From assembly GCA_963668585.1 (NCBI GenBank), contig OY764869.1, forward strand, positions 124,001 to 188,000: 64,000 nucleotides of DNA. Reading direction: 5' to 3'. Position 1 is the stretch's first letter; every line of letters begins with the position of its first letter. Made by a program: the position numbers and the translations under genes. Source of the stretch: Bin87 sp963668585 (GTDB lineage: Bacteria > Chloroflexota > Dehalococcoidia > Lucifugimonadales > UBA3495). The notes below the pieces were generated by a model. That model searched no databases and was not told the origin of the DNA. It was given only the letters and a program-made list of their open reading frames with translations. Below are positions 8,430-16,398 of the stretch, piece after piece.

Positions 8430-9431
8430 ATGCCCAACCCCACCGTCCACATCATCGCCTCCGGCGGCAGCATTGCCGGCGTCGGTCCCGACCGCATGGA
8501 CTACACCCTCTACCCCGAAATCGGCGATCACCTCACCATCGACCAGAACCTGGCCCGCGTGCCGGAGATTGCCGAGAACTTCAACGTAATCGCCGAGGAC
8601 ATGGTCAGCGTCGGCAGCACCGCCATCGGCCCCGCCAATTGGATCGCCCTGGCCGAACGTATCCACGCCATCGACCGCGAAGAACCCGATACCGCCGGCA
8701 TCGTCATCACCCACGGCACCGCCACGCTGGAAGAAACCGCCTATTTCCTCCACCTCACCGTCAAGAGCCAGCGGCCCGTGGTCATCACCGGAGCCATGCG
8801 ACCGCCGACATCCATCAGCACCGACGCCGACCTGAACCTGCTGGACGCCGTTCGCATCGCCGCCACGCCGGAATCGGCCGGCATGGGCGTCCTCACCGTG
8901 CTCAACAACCAGATTCAATGCGCCCGGGAGGTGTATAAGTCCAACACCCTGCGCGTTGAGACCTTCAAGCCCAACGAACTCGGTTTCCTGGGATATGCCG
9001 ATTCCGACCACCGGGTCGTCTTCTACCGACGTCCCTTCCGCAAACATACCGTCGATACCCCCTTCCGTGTGGACGGCATGACCGACCTGCCCCGGGTGGA
9101 CATCGTTCACGCCTACGCCGGCGCGGACGGTATGCTCATTGACGCCGCGCGGGCGCATGGTTCGGCGGGTCTGGTGGTGGCGGGATTCGGCGCGGGCACG
9201 TTCCCGCCCACCTTCATCGCCGCCGCCGAGCAGGCCGTGGCCGGCGGGATGCCGGTGGTGCTGGCCAGCCGTTCCAGCGCCGGCCGCGTGGTGATGACGC
9301 CGCGCAAGGACGAGCAGGGTTTCATCGTCTCCGACAACCTGATGCCGCAGAAAGCGCGCCTTCTGCTGATGCTCGGCCTCACCGTGTCCACAGACCGCGA
9401 CGCGTTGCAGCAAATGTTTTACGAATACTGA
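8430..9431 (+). CDS. Asparaginase-family amidohydrolase with atypical active site
   Basis: 333 residues from ATG 8430, chosen because TGGAGA is about 8 nt upstream and the first motif follows at once. Type I/II L-asparaginases carry TGGT-I-A with the threonine nucleophile; here it is SGGSIAG, with Ser14 in that place. The second motif, normally HGTDT, reads THGTATLEE (residues 94-102), so the catalytic Asp is Ala98. The lysine of the triad (ARDVTK in E. coli AnsB) remains as Lys170 in AREVYKSN, and the GAMRP block is present. The fold is therefore clear but asparagine hydrolysis by the usual relay is doubtful; another amide or a lactone may be the substrate. Confidence 0.85.
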   Translation: MPNPTVHIIASGGSIAGVGPDRMDYTLYPEIGDHLTIDQNLARVPEIAENFNVIAEDMVSVGSTAIGPANWIALAERIHAIDREEPDTAGIVITHGTATLEETAYFLHLTVKSQRPVVITGAMRPPTSISTDADLNLLDAVRIAATPESAGMGVLTVLNNQIQCAREVYKSNTLRVETFKPNELGFLGYADSDHRVVFYRRPFRKHTVDTPFRVDGMTDLPRVDIVHAYAGADGMLIDAARAHGSAGLVVAGFGAGTFPPTFIAAAEQAVAGGMPVVLASRSSAGRVVMTPRKDEQGFIVSDNLMPQKARLLLMLGLTVSTDRDALQQMFYEY

Positions 9432-9438
9432 TATGGCA

Positions 9439-9456
9439 ACACGCCGGCCGGCGTGT
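9439..9456. promoter_or_regulatory. 18-bp perfect palindrome, candidate operator
   Basis: ACACGCCGG followed directly by its complement. It abuts the TATAAT at 9456-9461, occupying the -10/-35 spacer of the MFS gene at 9504. It starts 7 nt after the asparaginase stop, so it could instead be part of a terminator, but no T-run follows. Confidence 0.5.
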
Positions 9457-9461
9457 ATAAT
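9456..9461 (+). promoter_or_regulatory. -10 box of the MFS gene at 9504
   Basis: TATAAT, 42 nt before the ATG at 9504. A weak TGGCAA lies 16 nt upstream. Confidence 0.55.
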
Positions 9462-9503
9462 GCGGCCCATTCCGCCTTGGCGGCGTATTAAGGAGCGCAT
9501 CCG

Positions 9504-10847
9504 ATGGCACACGCAGCTGGCGTAAGCCCTTCGCAACCACATGCCCAGGACGTGGAGCCGCGCACCAAGGGCTCAGTTATGGCGACCACCCTGGTGGGAG
9601 CCCATGCCTTCGAGCACCTGTACGCCCACAGCATCCCGATCATCATCCTGGCGATCATCACCGAGTTCGAGCTGGGAGCCCTGAGCGTCGGAGCCGTCGT
9701 CGCCATTCGTTCCATATTCGGCGGCATCACCAGCACCGCCGGCGGATTTCTGGTTGACCTGTTCCACCACCGGGTCGCGCTGGTGCTCTCCATCAGCACC
9801 TTCATGATCGGGCTGGGCTACCTGCTCATGTCCATTGCGCCATCCTATGCGCTGATCCTGTGCGCCCTCGCCCTTGGATCCATGGGCAGCGCCCTGTGGC
9901 ATCCGCCGGCGCTGGGTCTGCTGGCTCGCCGCTTCCCCGAACGGCGCGGCCTGTTCATATCCATGCACCGCTCCACCGGCAGCATCGGCGACGTGATCGG
10001 CCCGTTGGCCGCCGGCGCGCTGATCGCCGGCGCGCTCACCTGGTCCGGCGGCATCGGCGACGGCGAGGTCGGAGTCTCGTGGGCCCTGCCCTGGGGCACG
10101 GTGGACTGGCGGTACATCCTGGGCTTCAGCACCCCGGTTATGTTTATCGCCACCGTGGCCATCTTCTTCCTGCTGCGCCACGCCGGCAGCGAGCGTCCCG
10201 TCAACGTGGACATCGGGGAACGCATGCGCACCAACTGGCATGGCATGAAGGAAGCCTTCCGAGGAACCGGAATGTGGGCCATCTTCACCGTTTCGGCGGT
10301 GCGCGGCATGGCCGACCGTTCCCTGGTGTTTTTGGTTCCCCTGTACCTGATTCACCTGGGAGTCAACGAATTCCAGGCCGCCGTCCACGTCATGCTCATG
10401 GTGCTGCCGGGCATCCTGTTCGGCCCCATCATCGGCTGGTTGTCCGACCGCGTTGGTCGCCGTCCCCTGATCGTTTTCATTATGGGCATCACCACCATAC
10501 TGACCATTGCGATCATCCTGGTCAGCGGCGGCGGATACTCCCCCTGGATCACGATCTTTGTGGCAATCTACGGGATGCTCAACTTCTCGGTGAACAACCT
10601 TACCCAGGCCGCCGCCGCCGACATCGCTGCCGGGCGACGCCTGGAATCCAGCTTCCTGGGCCTCATGTGGGGCAACAACACGCTGTTCGGAGCCATCGCC
10701 GCGTTCATGATCTTCGGGCCGGTGGAGTGGTTCGACTGGCAGTACGGCTTCTTCATCGCTGCCGGCATCTACTTCGCGGGATTCCTGGTCTCGCTGCTGA
10801 TCCCGGGCAAGCCGCAGGAACTGGAACCCGCCGCGGCGCCCGCCTGA
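9504..10847 (+). CDS. MFS transporter, fosmidomycin-resistance-like branch, copy 1
   Basis: 447 residues, about 12 membrane segments, AAGGAG 8 nt before the ATG. The ALWHPPALGLLARRFPERRG block after TM4 is a hallmark of Fsr-like and related carriers, and GWLSDRVGRRPL is the second MFS loop. A paralogue with the same motifs follows at 10925, separated only by 77 bp that hold a palindromic repeat. It is likely an exporter or carrier of a small drug-like or organic molecule; the substrate is unknown. The promoter region contains an 18-bp palindrome that could be a repressor site. Confidence 0.88.
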   Translation: MAHAAGVSPSQPHAQDVEPRTKGSVMATTLVGAHAFEHLYAHSIPIIILAIITEFELGALSVGAVVAIRSIFGGITSTAGGFLVDLFHHRVALVLSISTFMIGLGYLLMSIAPSYALILCALALGSMGSALWHPPALGLLARRFPERRGLFISMHRSTGSIGDVIGPLAAGALIAGALTWSGGIGDGEVGVSWALPWGTVDWRYILGFSTPVMFIATVAIFFLLRHAGSERPVNVDIGERMRTNWHGMKEAFRGTGMWAIFTVSAVRGMADRSLVFLVPLYLIHLGVNEFQAAVHVMLMVLPGILFGPIIGWLSDRVGRRPLIVFIMGITTILTIAIILVSGGGYSPWITIFVAIYGMLNFSVNNLTQAAAADIAAGRRLESSFLGLMWGNNTLFGAIAAFMIFGPVEWFDWQYGFFIAAGIYFAGFLVSLLIPGKPQELEPAAAPA

Positions 10848-10875
10848 TCGCCTGAATACGCAGCAGCGCCAACAC

Positions 10876-10907
10876 CCGTAGGGGCGAGGCATGCCTCGCC
10901 CCTACGG
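10876..10907. repeat. Palindromic repeat, GTAGGGGCG family, copy 2
   Basis: 32-bp perfect palindrome with 16-bp arms beginning CCGTAGGGGCGAGGCA, located between the two paralogous MFS genes. It shares the outer arm with the copies at 2675 and 15537 but has a different centre. Confidence 0.85.
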
Positions 10908-10924
10908 CTTGCAGCATTACCGGT

Positions 10925-12259
10925 ATGGCACAAGCATCAGCAGCACCCCGACCCGCATCGGAGGCTCCGCAGGGGTCGGAACGTCGCACCGGCAACGGGG
11001 TGATGGCCTCCACGCTCATCGGCGCCCACGCCTTCGAGCATTTCTTCTCCAACAGCATCCCGCTGCTCACAACCTTCATCGCAGCCGAGATGGGGCTGAG
11101 CGCAATACAGGTGGGCATCATCGTTGCGGTGCGCTCGGCCTGCGCCGGCCTGACCAGCGTATCCGGCGGGTTCCTATCCGACCTGTTCCACCATAAGGTT
11201 GCGTGGGTGCTGTCCGGCAGCGCGTTGCTTTCGGGCATCGGATTGCTGCTGATGGCGGTATCACCATCCTTCGGCCTGCTGCTGTTCGCGTTGGCCTGCG
11301 CGTCATCGGGCGCAGCGCTGTGGCACCCTCCGGCGCTGGGATTGCTGGCGCAACGGTTCCCCAACCGGCGCGGACTGTACATATCCATGCACCGTTCCAC
11401 CGGCAGCGTCGGTGATGTGCTTGGCCCCATGGCCGCCGGCATCCTGCTGCTGGGCGCGTTGCAGTGGGAGGCGACCGATGGCCTCATCGTGGGCTGGGAA
11501 CTGGGCTGGGAGCCCATCGGCTGGCGCTTGTGGCTCGCCATCAGCGCTCCCGTGATGATCCTTTCCGCGTTCATCATCTACGGCCTGATCCGCCACGCCG
11601 GCAATGCGCCGCCGCTGAACATCGACATCGTCCAGCGTATGCGTCACCAGTTGGACAGCACTCGCGTGGCCTTCAAGGGCACCGGGTTGTGGGCTATCTT
11701 CGCGGTGTCGGCGGTGCGCGGCATGGCCGACGGATCCCTGCTGTTCCTGGTGCCGCTCTACATGACCCAGGCGCTGGGAGTCAATGCATTCCAGGCAGCG
11801 GCGCACCTGGCGTTGATGGTCGGCCCGGCCGTGGTGACCGCTCCGCTCATCGGCGCGCTGTCGGACCGTGTGGGCCGCAAGTTGCTCATCGTCGCCCTGA
11901 TGGCGTTCACCACCGTGCTGACCGTGGCGATGCCCCTCGGCGGCCAGCAGTATTCCCTCTGGATCACGGTCTGCGTGGCGCTGTATGGGTTGCAGCACTT
12001 CACGGTCATCAACCTCACGTCCGCCGCCGCTGCCGATGTGGCTGCCCGTTATGGTCTTGAGTCGAGTTTCCTGGGCCTGATGTGGGGCAACAACGTGCTG
12101 TTCGGCGCGGTGGCCGCCGTGCTGATCTTTGGCCCCATCGAGTGGCTGGACTGGCAATACGGCTTCTTCATCGCCGCCGGCATCTACTTCGTCGGTCTGC
12201 TCGCATCGCTGATGATCCCCAGCGACCGGCGTGGGCTCGAGCCTGTGGCGGCTGTGTAG
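10925..12259 (+). CDS. MFS transporter, fosmidomycin-resistance-like branch, copy 2
   Basis: 444 residues and about 12 membrane segments. It repeats the landmarks of the gene at 9504: ALIGAHAFEH-type N-terminus (TLIGAHAFEHFFSNSIP), GGFLSDLFHHKV, ALWHPPALGLLAQRFPNRRG, HRSTGSVGDV and LMWGNNVLFGA. It is a tandem duplicate that has diverged. No Shine-Dalgarno sequence is obvious. An AT-rich segment with the TIR-like gene begins right after its stop, so this is the left border of an apparent insertion. Confidence 0.88.
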   Translation: MAQASAAPRPASEAPQGSERRTGNGVMASTLIGAHAFEHFFSNSIPLLTTFIAAEMGLSAIQVGIIVAVRSACAGLTSVSGGFLSDLFHHKVAWVLSGSALLSGIGLLLMAVSPSFGLLLFALACASSGAALWHPPALGLLAQRFPNRRGLYISMHRSTGSVGDVLGPMAAGILLLGALQWEATDGLIVGWELGWEPIGWRLWLAISAPVMILSAFIIYGLIRHAGNAPPLNIDIVQRMRHQLDSTRVAFKGTGLWAIFAVSAVRGMADGSLLFLVPLYMTQALGVNAFQAAAHLALMVGPAVVTAPLIGALSDRVGRKLLIVALMAFTTVLTVAMPLGGQQYSLWITVCVALYGLQHFTVINLTSAAAADVAARYGLESSFLGLMWGNNVLFGAVAAVLIFGPIEWLDWQYGFFIAAGIYFVGLLASLMIPSDRRGLEPVAAV

Positions 12260-12315
12260 TAAGTGCTAAAATATATTGACACCAAGCACCGATCCGCATC
12301 CTTTTTGAATTATTT

Positions 12316-12822
12316 ATGTCACAACGGCAGGTTTTCTTCAGTTTCCATTACGCGCGTGATTTTCACCGCGCTGCACAAGTCCGGGCGCTGTGTTCCGGGT
12401 CTCTGGTTGCCAATGAATGGGAAAGTCGAAGACCGTGCCACGGGTCCGCAGTTGCCCAATGGATCGGAGCCCAATTGAGGACGGCCGATTGTACGGTCGT
12501 TTTGATCGGTAGTGAAACGTCCGATCGCGGTTGGATCAATTATGAGATAGCGAAATCCTGGAACGACGGGAAGGGAATTCTGGGCATCGACATTCACGGT
12601 TTACCTGACGAGCTCGGTCAACAATGCTCAATAGGGAAAAATCCGTTTGATAACTTCGTTGTCGATGGATGTCAACTCTCCAGCATCGTACAAGTGTATG
12701 ATCCCTGGCGCACCGATAGTGCAGACGCGTGCCATGTTATCGACCGCAATATTGCTGAGTGGGTAGAAGACGCTATTCTGACCCGTGATCGGTACGATCA
12801 AAGCTATGTCAGAGCAACCTAA
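12316..12822 (+). CDS. TIR-like (MTH538/DUF1863-type) domain protein
   Basis: 168 residues. The N-terminus QVFFSFHYARDFHRAAQVR, the central WIGAQLRTADCTVVLIGSET and the following WINYEIAKSWNDGKGILGI match the TIR-like fold of the MTH538/DUF1863 family, the type also found in ThsB of Thoeris defence. Glu77 in WINYEI sits where the catalytic glutamate of TIR NADases lies. Such proteins sense phage and make NAD-derived signals, or degrade NAD. The stop overlaps the start of a small membrane-protein gene by 17 nt, so the two are coupled. Base composition is clearly more AT-rich than the flanking MFS gene, suggesting transfer. No ThsA (SIR2/SLOG) gene is nearby. Confidence 0.75.
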   Translation: MSQRQVFFSFHYARDFHRAAQVRALCSGSLVANEWESRRPCHGSAVAQWIGAQLRTADCTVVLIGSETSDRGWINYEIAKSWNDGKGILGIDIHGLPDELGQQCSIGKNPFDNFVVDGCQLSSIVQVYDPWRTDSADACHVIDRNIAEWVEDAILTRDRYDQSYVRAT

Positions 12823-13273
12823 ATCGCCCGTTGGCCCGGATTCAGCCTCTGTCCCTGCTCATTTATCGATCTTGCAAGGCATAATCGGCAGGATGGGCGG
12901 CAACAGCACATCCTGCAAAATTCAATGCGTGGTATTGGTAGCAGGGATTGTCGTTCTGGCAGCACAAACCGGAAAACCCAGCTATGTCCTGCTAGCTTTT
13001 ATACCGGCATGCCTGTTTCTTTACCTGGATGCTTACTACTTAGCGCTCGAATTTGCATTTCGAAAGTCATATAACGCTTTCGTTTGGAAACTGCATCGAA
13101 ATGAGGTCGTACTGGAAGACCTTTTCATCGTTCAGCCACGTAGCCCATCAATGCGCAACAGTTTTTTCAACCGGCTGCGCTCGACGGCGATATGGCCTTT
13201 CTATGGGGCGATGGTGCTGATGATTCTATTAGTCTGGATATTCGATTGGGCCAAGACCTTCGTGGGTCTTTGA
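12806..13273 (+). CDS. Small membrane protein coupled to the TIR-like gene
   Basis: 155 residues from ATG 12806 (MSEQPKSP); a GTG seven codons upstream is possible. After a soluble start, HLSILQGIIGRMGGNS leads into two adjacent hydrophobic segments (about residues 35-53 and 57-77) ending FLYLDAYYLALE, then a basic stretch, and a third hydrophobic segment near the C-terminus (about 128-148). From memory, related proteins with the NSxxxK and LDAYYL signatures often lie beside TIR-like genes, but I cannot verify this. In context it could be the membrane effector of a two-gene defence module. The family has no function that I know. Confidence 0.7.
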   Translation: MSEQPKSPVGPDSASVPAHLSILQGIIGRMGGNSTSCKIQCVVLVAGIVVLAAQTGKPSYVLLAFIPACLFLYLDAYYLALEFAFRKSYNAFVWKLHRNEVVLEDLFIVQPRSPSMRNSFFNRLRSTAIWPFYGAMVLMILLVWIFDWAKTFVGL

Positions 13274-13291
13274 AACGCGAGACGCGTCTTT

Positions 13292-13960
13292 ATGTCCGCA
13301 ACACGTACCGCCGGTCTGTTTCTGCTCCTGACTGCCGTTGCCACGGCGGTTTCGGTGATGACCCGCCTGTCCAGCAGCCTCGAACCGCTGGCGGACAGTG
13401 CAATTCAGTTGCCAACCATCCTGGACACGGGCCAGTACGCCATCGCCGCTGCGGCCCGCATGATCTCCGGCTTCGCCCTGGTGGTGGCAGCGGTATTCCT
13501 GAGGCTGGCGTTGCGACCCCGCCAACCCATTGTGGTACGGGTTGCCACCACGCTGCTGGAACTGTCGGGCGCCGCCACCGCAATCTCCGGCGCGTCGATG
13601 CTGGCCCTGGCGGTTGAGATACCCCAGTCATCTGCCGGCATCAACCCGGTGGTCGCCCTGTCCGCCTGGGACCAGCCCGGCTGGATCGGAGCGGTTGAAG
13701 GGGCACGCTGGATCGCCGGCAAGGTCGGCTTCGCGCTGGCCGGCCTGGGCCTCATTGCGCTCGGCCCGGTGCAGTGGCGTATGGGCGGACTGTACAACGT
13801 CGGCGCGGTCGTCAGCGTCGTGATCGGCGTCGCGATGCTCTTCATCTGGGTTGATGCTGCCACCGTGATGCACCGTGTTTCCGGCGTCGCATTCCTCGTC
13901 TGGCTGATCGTCAGCGGCGTGTGGCTCACCCTTGGCCTGATGCGATCTGCGGCGCGGTAG
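13292..13960 (+). CDS. Integral membrane protein, function unknown
   Basis: 222 residues, mostly hydrophobic, with about six predicted transmembrane segments: residues 5-22, an Ala-rich one near 50-70, 82-108, 143-163, 171-190 and 195-215. No signature that I recognise; a DUF4386-like membrane protein would fit the size and pattern but that is a guess. It returns to high GC, so it does not look like part of the TIR-like insert just upstream. There are only 18 bp between it and the stop of the TIR partner. Confidence 0.7.
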   Translation: MSATRTAGLFLLLTAVATAVSVMTRLSSSLEPLADSAIQLPTILDTGQYAIAAAARMISGFALVVAAVFLRLALRPRQPIVVRVATTLLELSGAATAISGASMLALAVEIPQSSAGINPVVALSAWDQPGWIGAVEGARWIAGKVGFALAGLGLIALGPVQWRMGGLYNVGAVVSVVIGVAMLFIWVDAATVMHRVSGVAFLVWLIVSGVWLTLGLMRSAAR

Positions 13961-14088
13961 TTTCCCTTGAATTTCTGTACCTGGATTCGCCGGCTAGAAT
14001 CGCTTGTGTTGGAATCGCGCTAATCACGGCAATCCGGCAATTCCATGAATCCTGTTTCTGACGATCCTCACCACAGGAGTTGATCACG

Positions 14089-14571
14089 ATGCCCACCCGA
14101 GAAGAAAACCTCGCCACCGTCCGCCGAATCCGCGACGAACTGACCGGACTGCTCGAAGGCATGGACTACTGCCTGGACTGGAAGGACGGCGACAATTGGT
14201 GCGCCCGCGAGGTGCTCTATCACCTGGTGGACACCCCCGAAGGCGGGATCGGCGGCGTCATCGCCGGCGTGCTTGACGGCACCCGCGACGAGATCATCAT
14301 CCTGCCCGATGCCAACAACATGACGCCCGAGCGCATGGCCGCAGACATCCACGATGCGTTGGCCGGCCCCCTGGCCATCCTGCAAACCGCCGAGGATGCC
14401 ATCGCAGCCGCCGCCGACGAAGATTTCGCGAACAAAACGGCCATGGCTCACCTGCCGCACCGCGACATCCACGAGGTACGCACCGCGCAGTCATTCATAG
14501 ACGGGCTGGGCCGCCATTGGGGCGAGCACCTGAACCAATTGCGGACGATTCGCGAAACCCTCGGCGTGTAA
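14089..14571 (+). CDS. DinB/YfiT-like putative metal-dependent protein
   Basis: 160 residues from ATG 14089, with CAGGAG 9 nt upstream. The first helix ENLATVRRIRDELTGLLEGM and the following WCAREVLYHLVDTPEGG, then a late helix SFIDGLGRHWGEHLNQLRTIRE, follow the four-helix DinB pattern, with His residues in YHLVD and GEHLNQL as likely metal ligands. DinB-like proteins include thiol-dependent transferases and many of unknown role. It stands alone with its own weak promoter. Confidence 0.65.
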   Translation: MPTREENLATVRRIRDELTGLLEGMDYCLDWKDGDNWCAREVLYHLVDTPEGGIGGVIAGVLDGTRDEIIILPDANNMTPERMAADIHDALAGPLAILQTAEDAIAAAADEDFANKTAMAHLPHRDIHEVRTAQSFIDGLGRHWGEHLNQLRTIRETLGV

Positions 14572-14585
14572 GTCGGCTTTCGCAT

Positions 14586-14615
14586 TTGACACCCTGCCGC
14601 CATCGTGTCTATATT
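14586..14615 (+). promoter_or_regulatory. Sigma-70-type promoter for the gene at 14659
   Basis: Perfect TTGACA at 14586-14591, an 18-nt spacer, and TATATT at 14610-14615. It is the best -35/-10 pair that I see in the window. Confidence 0.75.
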
Positions 14616-14658
14616 CCGAATCAATACCATCTTTGTGGAAAAATGGAGGTAATTGAAC

Positions 14659-15510
14659 ATGGCAACACCACGAGGACGAGTCAGCGTCGATGCCGGCAAC
14701 GTAGGATTTATCGTCCAGCACGAACTGTGGGACGGCAATATTCAGGACCATTCCGACCAGGGCGTGGTGATCCTGGTTCAGGTGGGCGACGAGACGGCGC
14801 TGCGGTTCAACTGCTTCGACATCGAAAAGAGCTACGTGTACGCTCCCGACGGCAAGAACGTGCAGTACCGCATGGACCACACCACCGACGGCAACCCCAT
14901 CGGATGGTCGGTCCGCACCATGCGCAAGAATCTCGGCGCGATGCTGGAAACCGCCGGCTACGCAGATGCCGCCGCCGGGCTGGACATGAACGCAGTGAAC
15001 GCGGGCCTGGACGAGGTGGACAGCGCCGCGCGGGTCAAGTTCGCCGCTGACCGCAACACCGTGAAGCACAACCGGGGCACCGACATCATCGAGGCGGGCA
15101 ACATCCGCTTCGGGCTGGAGATGCGCAGGCAGGGTTCGGGCGACGGCGGTCTGGCCATCCACGTGCTGAGCGAACTGGCCGGCAACACCGGTCGCGTGTT
15201 CACCGAGGAGACTGAGTTGCTGGCGTTCGACTGCTTCCGCGACGAGCCTCACTATCACTATGGCCCGCGCAACAAGAACCACCGCATCTTCTGGGACAAG
15301 ACGCTGGTTCCCGACCCGCTGGGCTGGTGTCTCGACCAGTTCAAGACGGGCAAGCTCAAGGCCATGCTGGAACGGGCCGGCTATCCCGGCGTTGCCGCCG
15401 ACCTGGACGAAGACCTGCTGGCATCCGTGATCCCGCAGGTTGAGAAGCGCGGCCGTGAGATGGAAGCGCAGGGGATTCCCGCCGAGGTAACCCCGAACAT
15501 AGTGCAGTAA
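14659..15510 (+). CDS. Uncharacterised protein with an internally duplicated domain
   Basis: 283 residues from ATG 14659, with GGAGGT 8 nt upstream. Two copies of one domain of about 100 residues are visible. Copy 1 (about residues 5-105) has VDAGNVGFIVQ, LRFNCFDIEKSYVYAPDGKN, NPIGWSVRTMRKNLGAMLE and TAGY. Copy 2 (about 155-265) has IEAGNIRFGLE, LAFDCFRDEPHYHYGPRNKN, DPLGWCLDQFKTGKLKAMLE and RAGY. Shared features are AGN-x-x-F, a CF pair followed by aromatic/His residues and P-x-x-KN, then P-x-GW and the MLE-x-AGY helix. I do not know its function. It has a strong promoter, no signal peptide and no membrane segment, so it is a cytoplasmic protein probably made in quantity. Confidence 0.8.
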   Translation: MATPRGRVSVDAGNVGFIVQHELWDGNIQDHSDQGVVILVQVGDETALRFNCFDIEKSYVYAPDGKNVQYRMDHTTDGNPIGWSVRTMRKNLGAMLETAGYADAAAGLDMNAVNAGLDEVDSAARVKFAADRNTVKHNRGTDIIEAGNIRFGLEMRRQGSGDGGLAIHVLSELAGNTGRVFTEETELLAFDCFRDEPHYHYGPRNKNHRIFWDKTLVPDPLGWCLDQFKTGKLKAMLERAGYPGVAADLDEDLLASVIPQVEKRGREMEAQGIPAEVTPNIVQ

Positions 15511-15536
15511 ACCAAACCTTCAGCAAGCTGAACGGT

Positions 15537-15564
15537 GTAGGGGCGACGCGTGCGTCGCCCCTAC
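15537..15564. repeat. Palindromic repeat, GTAGGGGCG family, copy 3
   Basis: 13-bp perfect arms (GTAGGGGCGACGC and complement) around GT, between two convergent genes, where it could also end transcription from both sides; T-rich sequence (GTTTTG) follows on the plus side. Confidence 0.85.
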
Positions 15565-15589
15565 GTTTTGGATGTTACTTCGGCCCTGA

Positions 15590-16381
15590 CTACAACAGAC
15601 CGTCCGTATTCACAGACAACCCGGCTGCATGCAGCTCTCGCGCTAGTTCTAGTCTCCAACTTTCTCCACTATCAATAACGATGTAGATAACACCGTCGTA
15701 ATCTGTGGGTTTGTCGATGTCGCCCTTGACGAGAGCACACACATGTTTACGGCCAAGCTTGCCCGCGAAATAGCCTAGTTCCAACACCACGTTCTGCCGC
15801 ATACGCGGTTTCAGATTTTCAATTTCCGTGGCCAAAGCCCCCACGTCATCCGGAGTGCAGATCGCCACCGCGAAACCTACAGAGTCCGCGTAGTCTTCGA
15901 ACTTCTCGATTATGGTACGCCCTTCATTCGGTTGCTCTTGCAATATGATGGGTTCTAAATCCAATCCTTTCAGGAATCTGGCAACTGTTTCGCGTGTGCC
16001 GTCGTCCCTACCGTGAACGACGAATATCCGGTTGGTGTGGGGAGACAGCACGGTAGCCGATTGAATATCGTCCTCCCAATAGTCTTCGATCTCTCCGATC
16101 ATAGACTTTAGAAACGCGGCTGCTGTCCGCAATCCATTTCCGTATGCCATTCGGCCTTCTGGGGCGAGGCGGAGGTGAGGCACGATCGGGGCGAAATTTA
16201 TTCCGGCAAAATCAATATATTGAGGGGAGTTTTCGCCGAATGTGTTCTGCAAAGTTATACGTGCGTTCCTAAACCACACTTGAAATTCCGGCGATTCGTC
16301 GGTGTGGTACGCCCCAAACGGGATTTCGTCCAAGGCCTTTCGCAGTCGTCCTACCGCTTGCTCTCTTGACGATCTCGTCAT
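15590..16381 (-). CDS. TIR-like predicted nucleotide-binding protein (CAP12/COG4271 type)
   Basis: 263 residues in two parts. The N-terminal part (about 1-112) has FQVWFRNARITLQNTFGENS and a helix pair. The C-terminal TIR-like domain (about 117-258) begins NRIFVVHGRDDGTRETVARF and continues with LQEQPNEGRTIIEKFED, AVAICTPDDVGA and RQNVVLELGYFAGKLGR; Glu201 in VLELGYF is the likely catalytic glutamate. This arrangement is that of the predicted nucleotide-binding TIR-like family that includes CBASS-associated CAP12-type effectors, which degrade NAD when activated. No cyclase gene is adjacent. It is the last gene of a leftward operon with two small genes, 17 nt after the preceding stop, and is more AT-rich than lepA. 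Confidence 0.85.
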   Translation of the reverse strand: MTRSSREQAVGRLRKALDEIPFGAYHTDESPEFQVWFRNARITLQNTFGENSPQYIDFAGINFAPIVPHLRLAPEGRMAYGNGLRTAAAFLKSMIGEIEDYWEDDIQSATVLSPHTNRIFVVHGRDDGTRETVARFLKGLDLEPIILQEQPNEGRTIIEKFEDYADSVGFAVAICTPDDVGALATEIENLKPRMRQNVVLELGYFAGKLGRKHVCALVKGDIDKPTDYDGVIYIVIDSGESWRLELARELHAAGLSVNTDGLL

Positions 16382-16398
16382 CTATCCGAATCTCCGCT

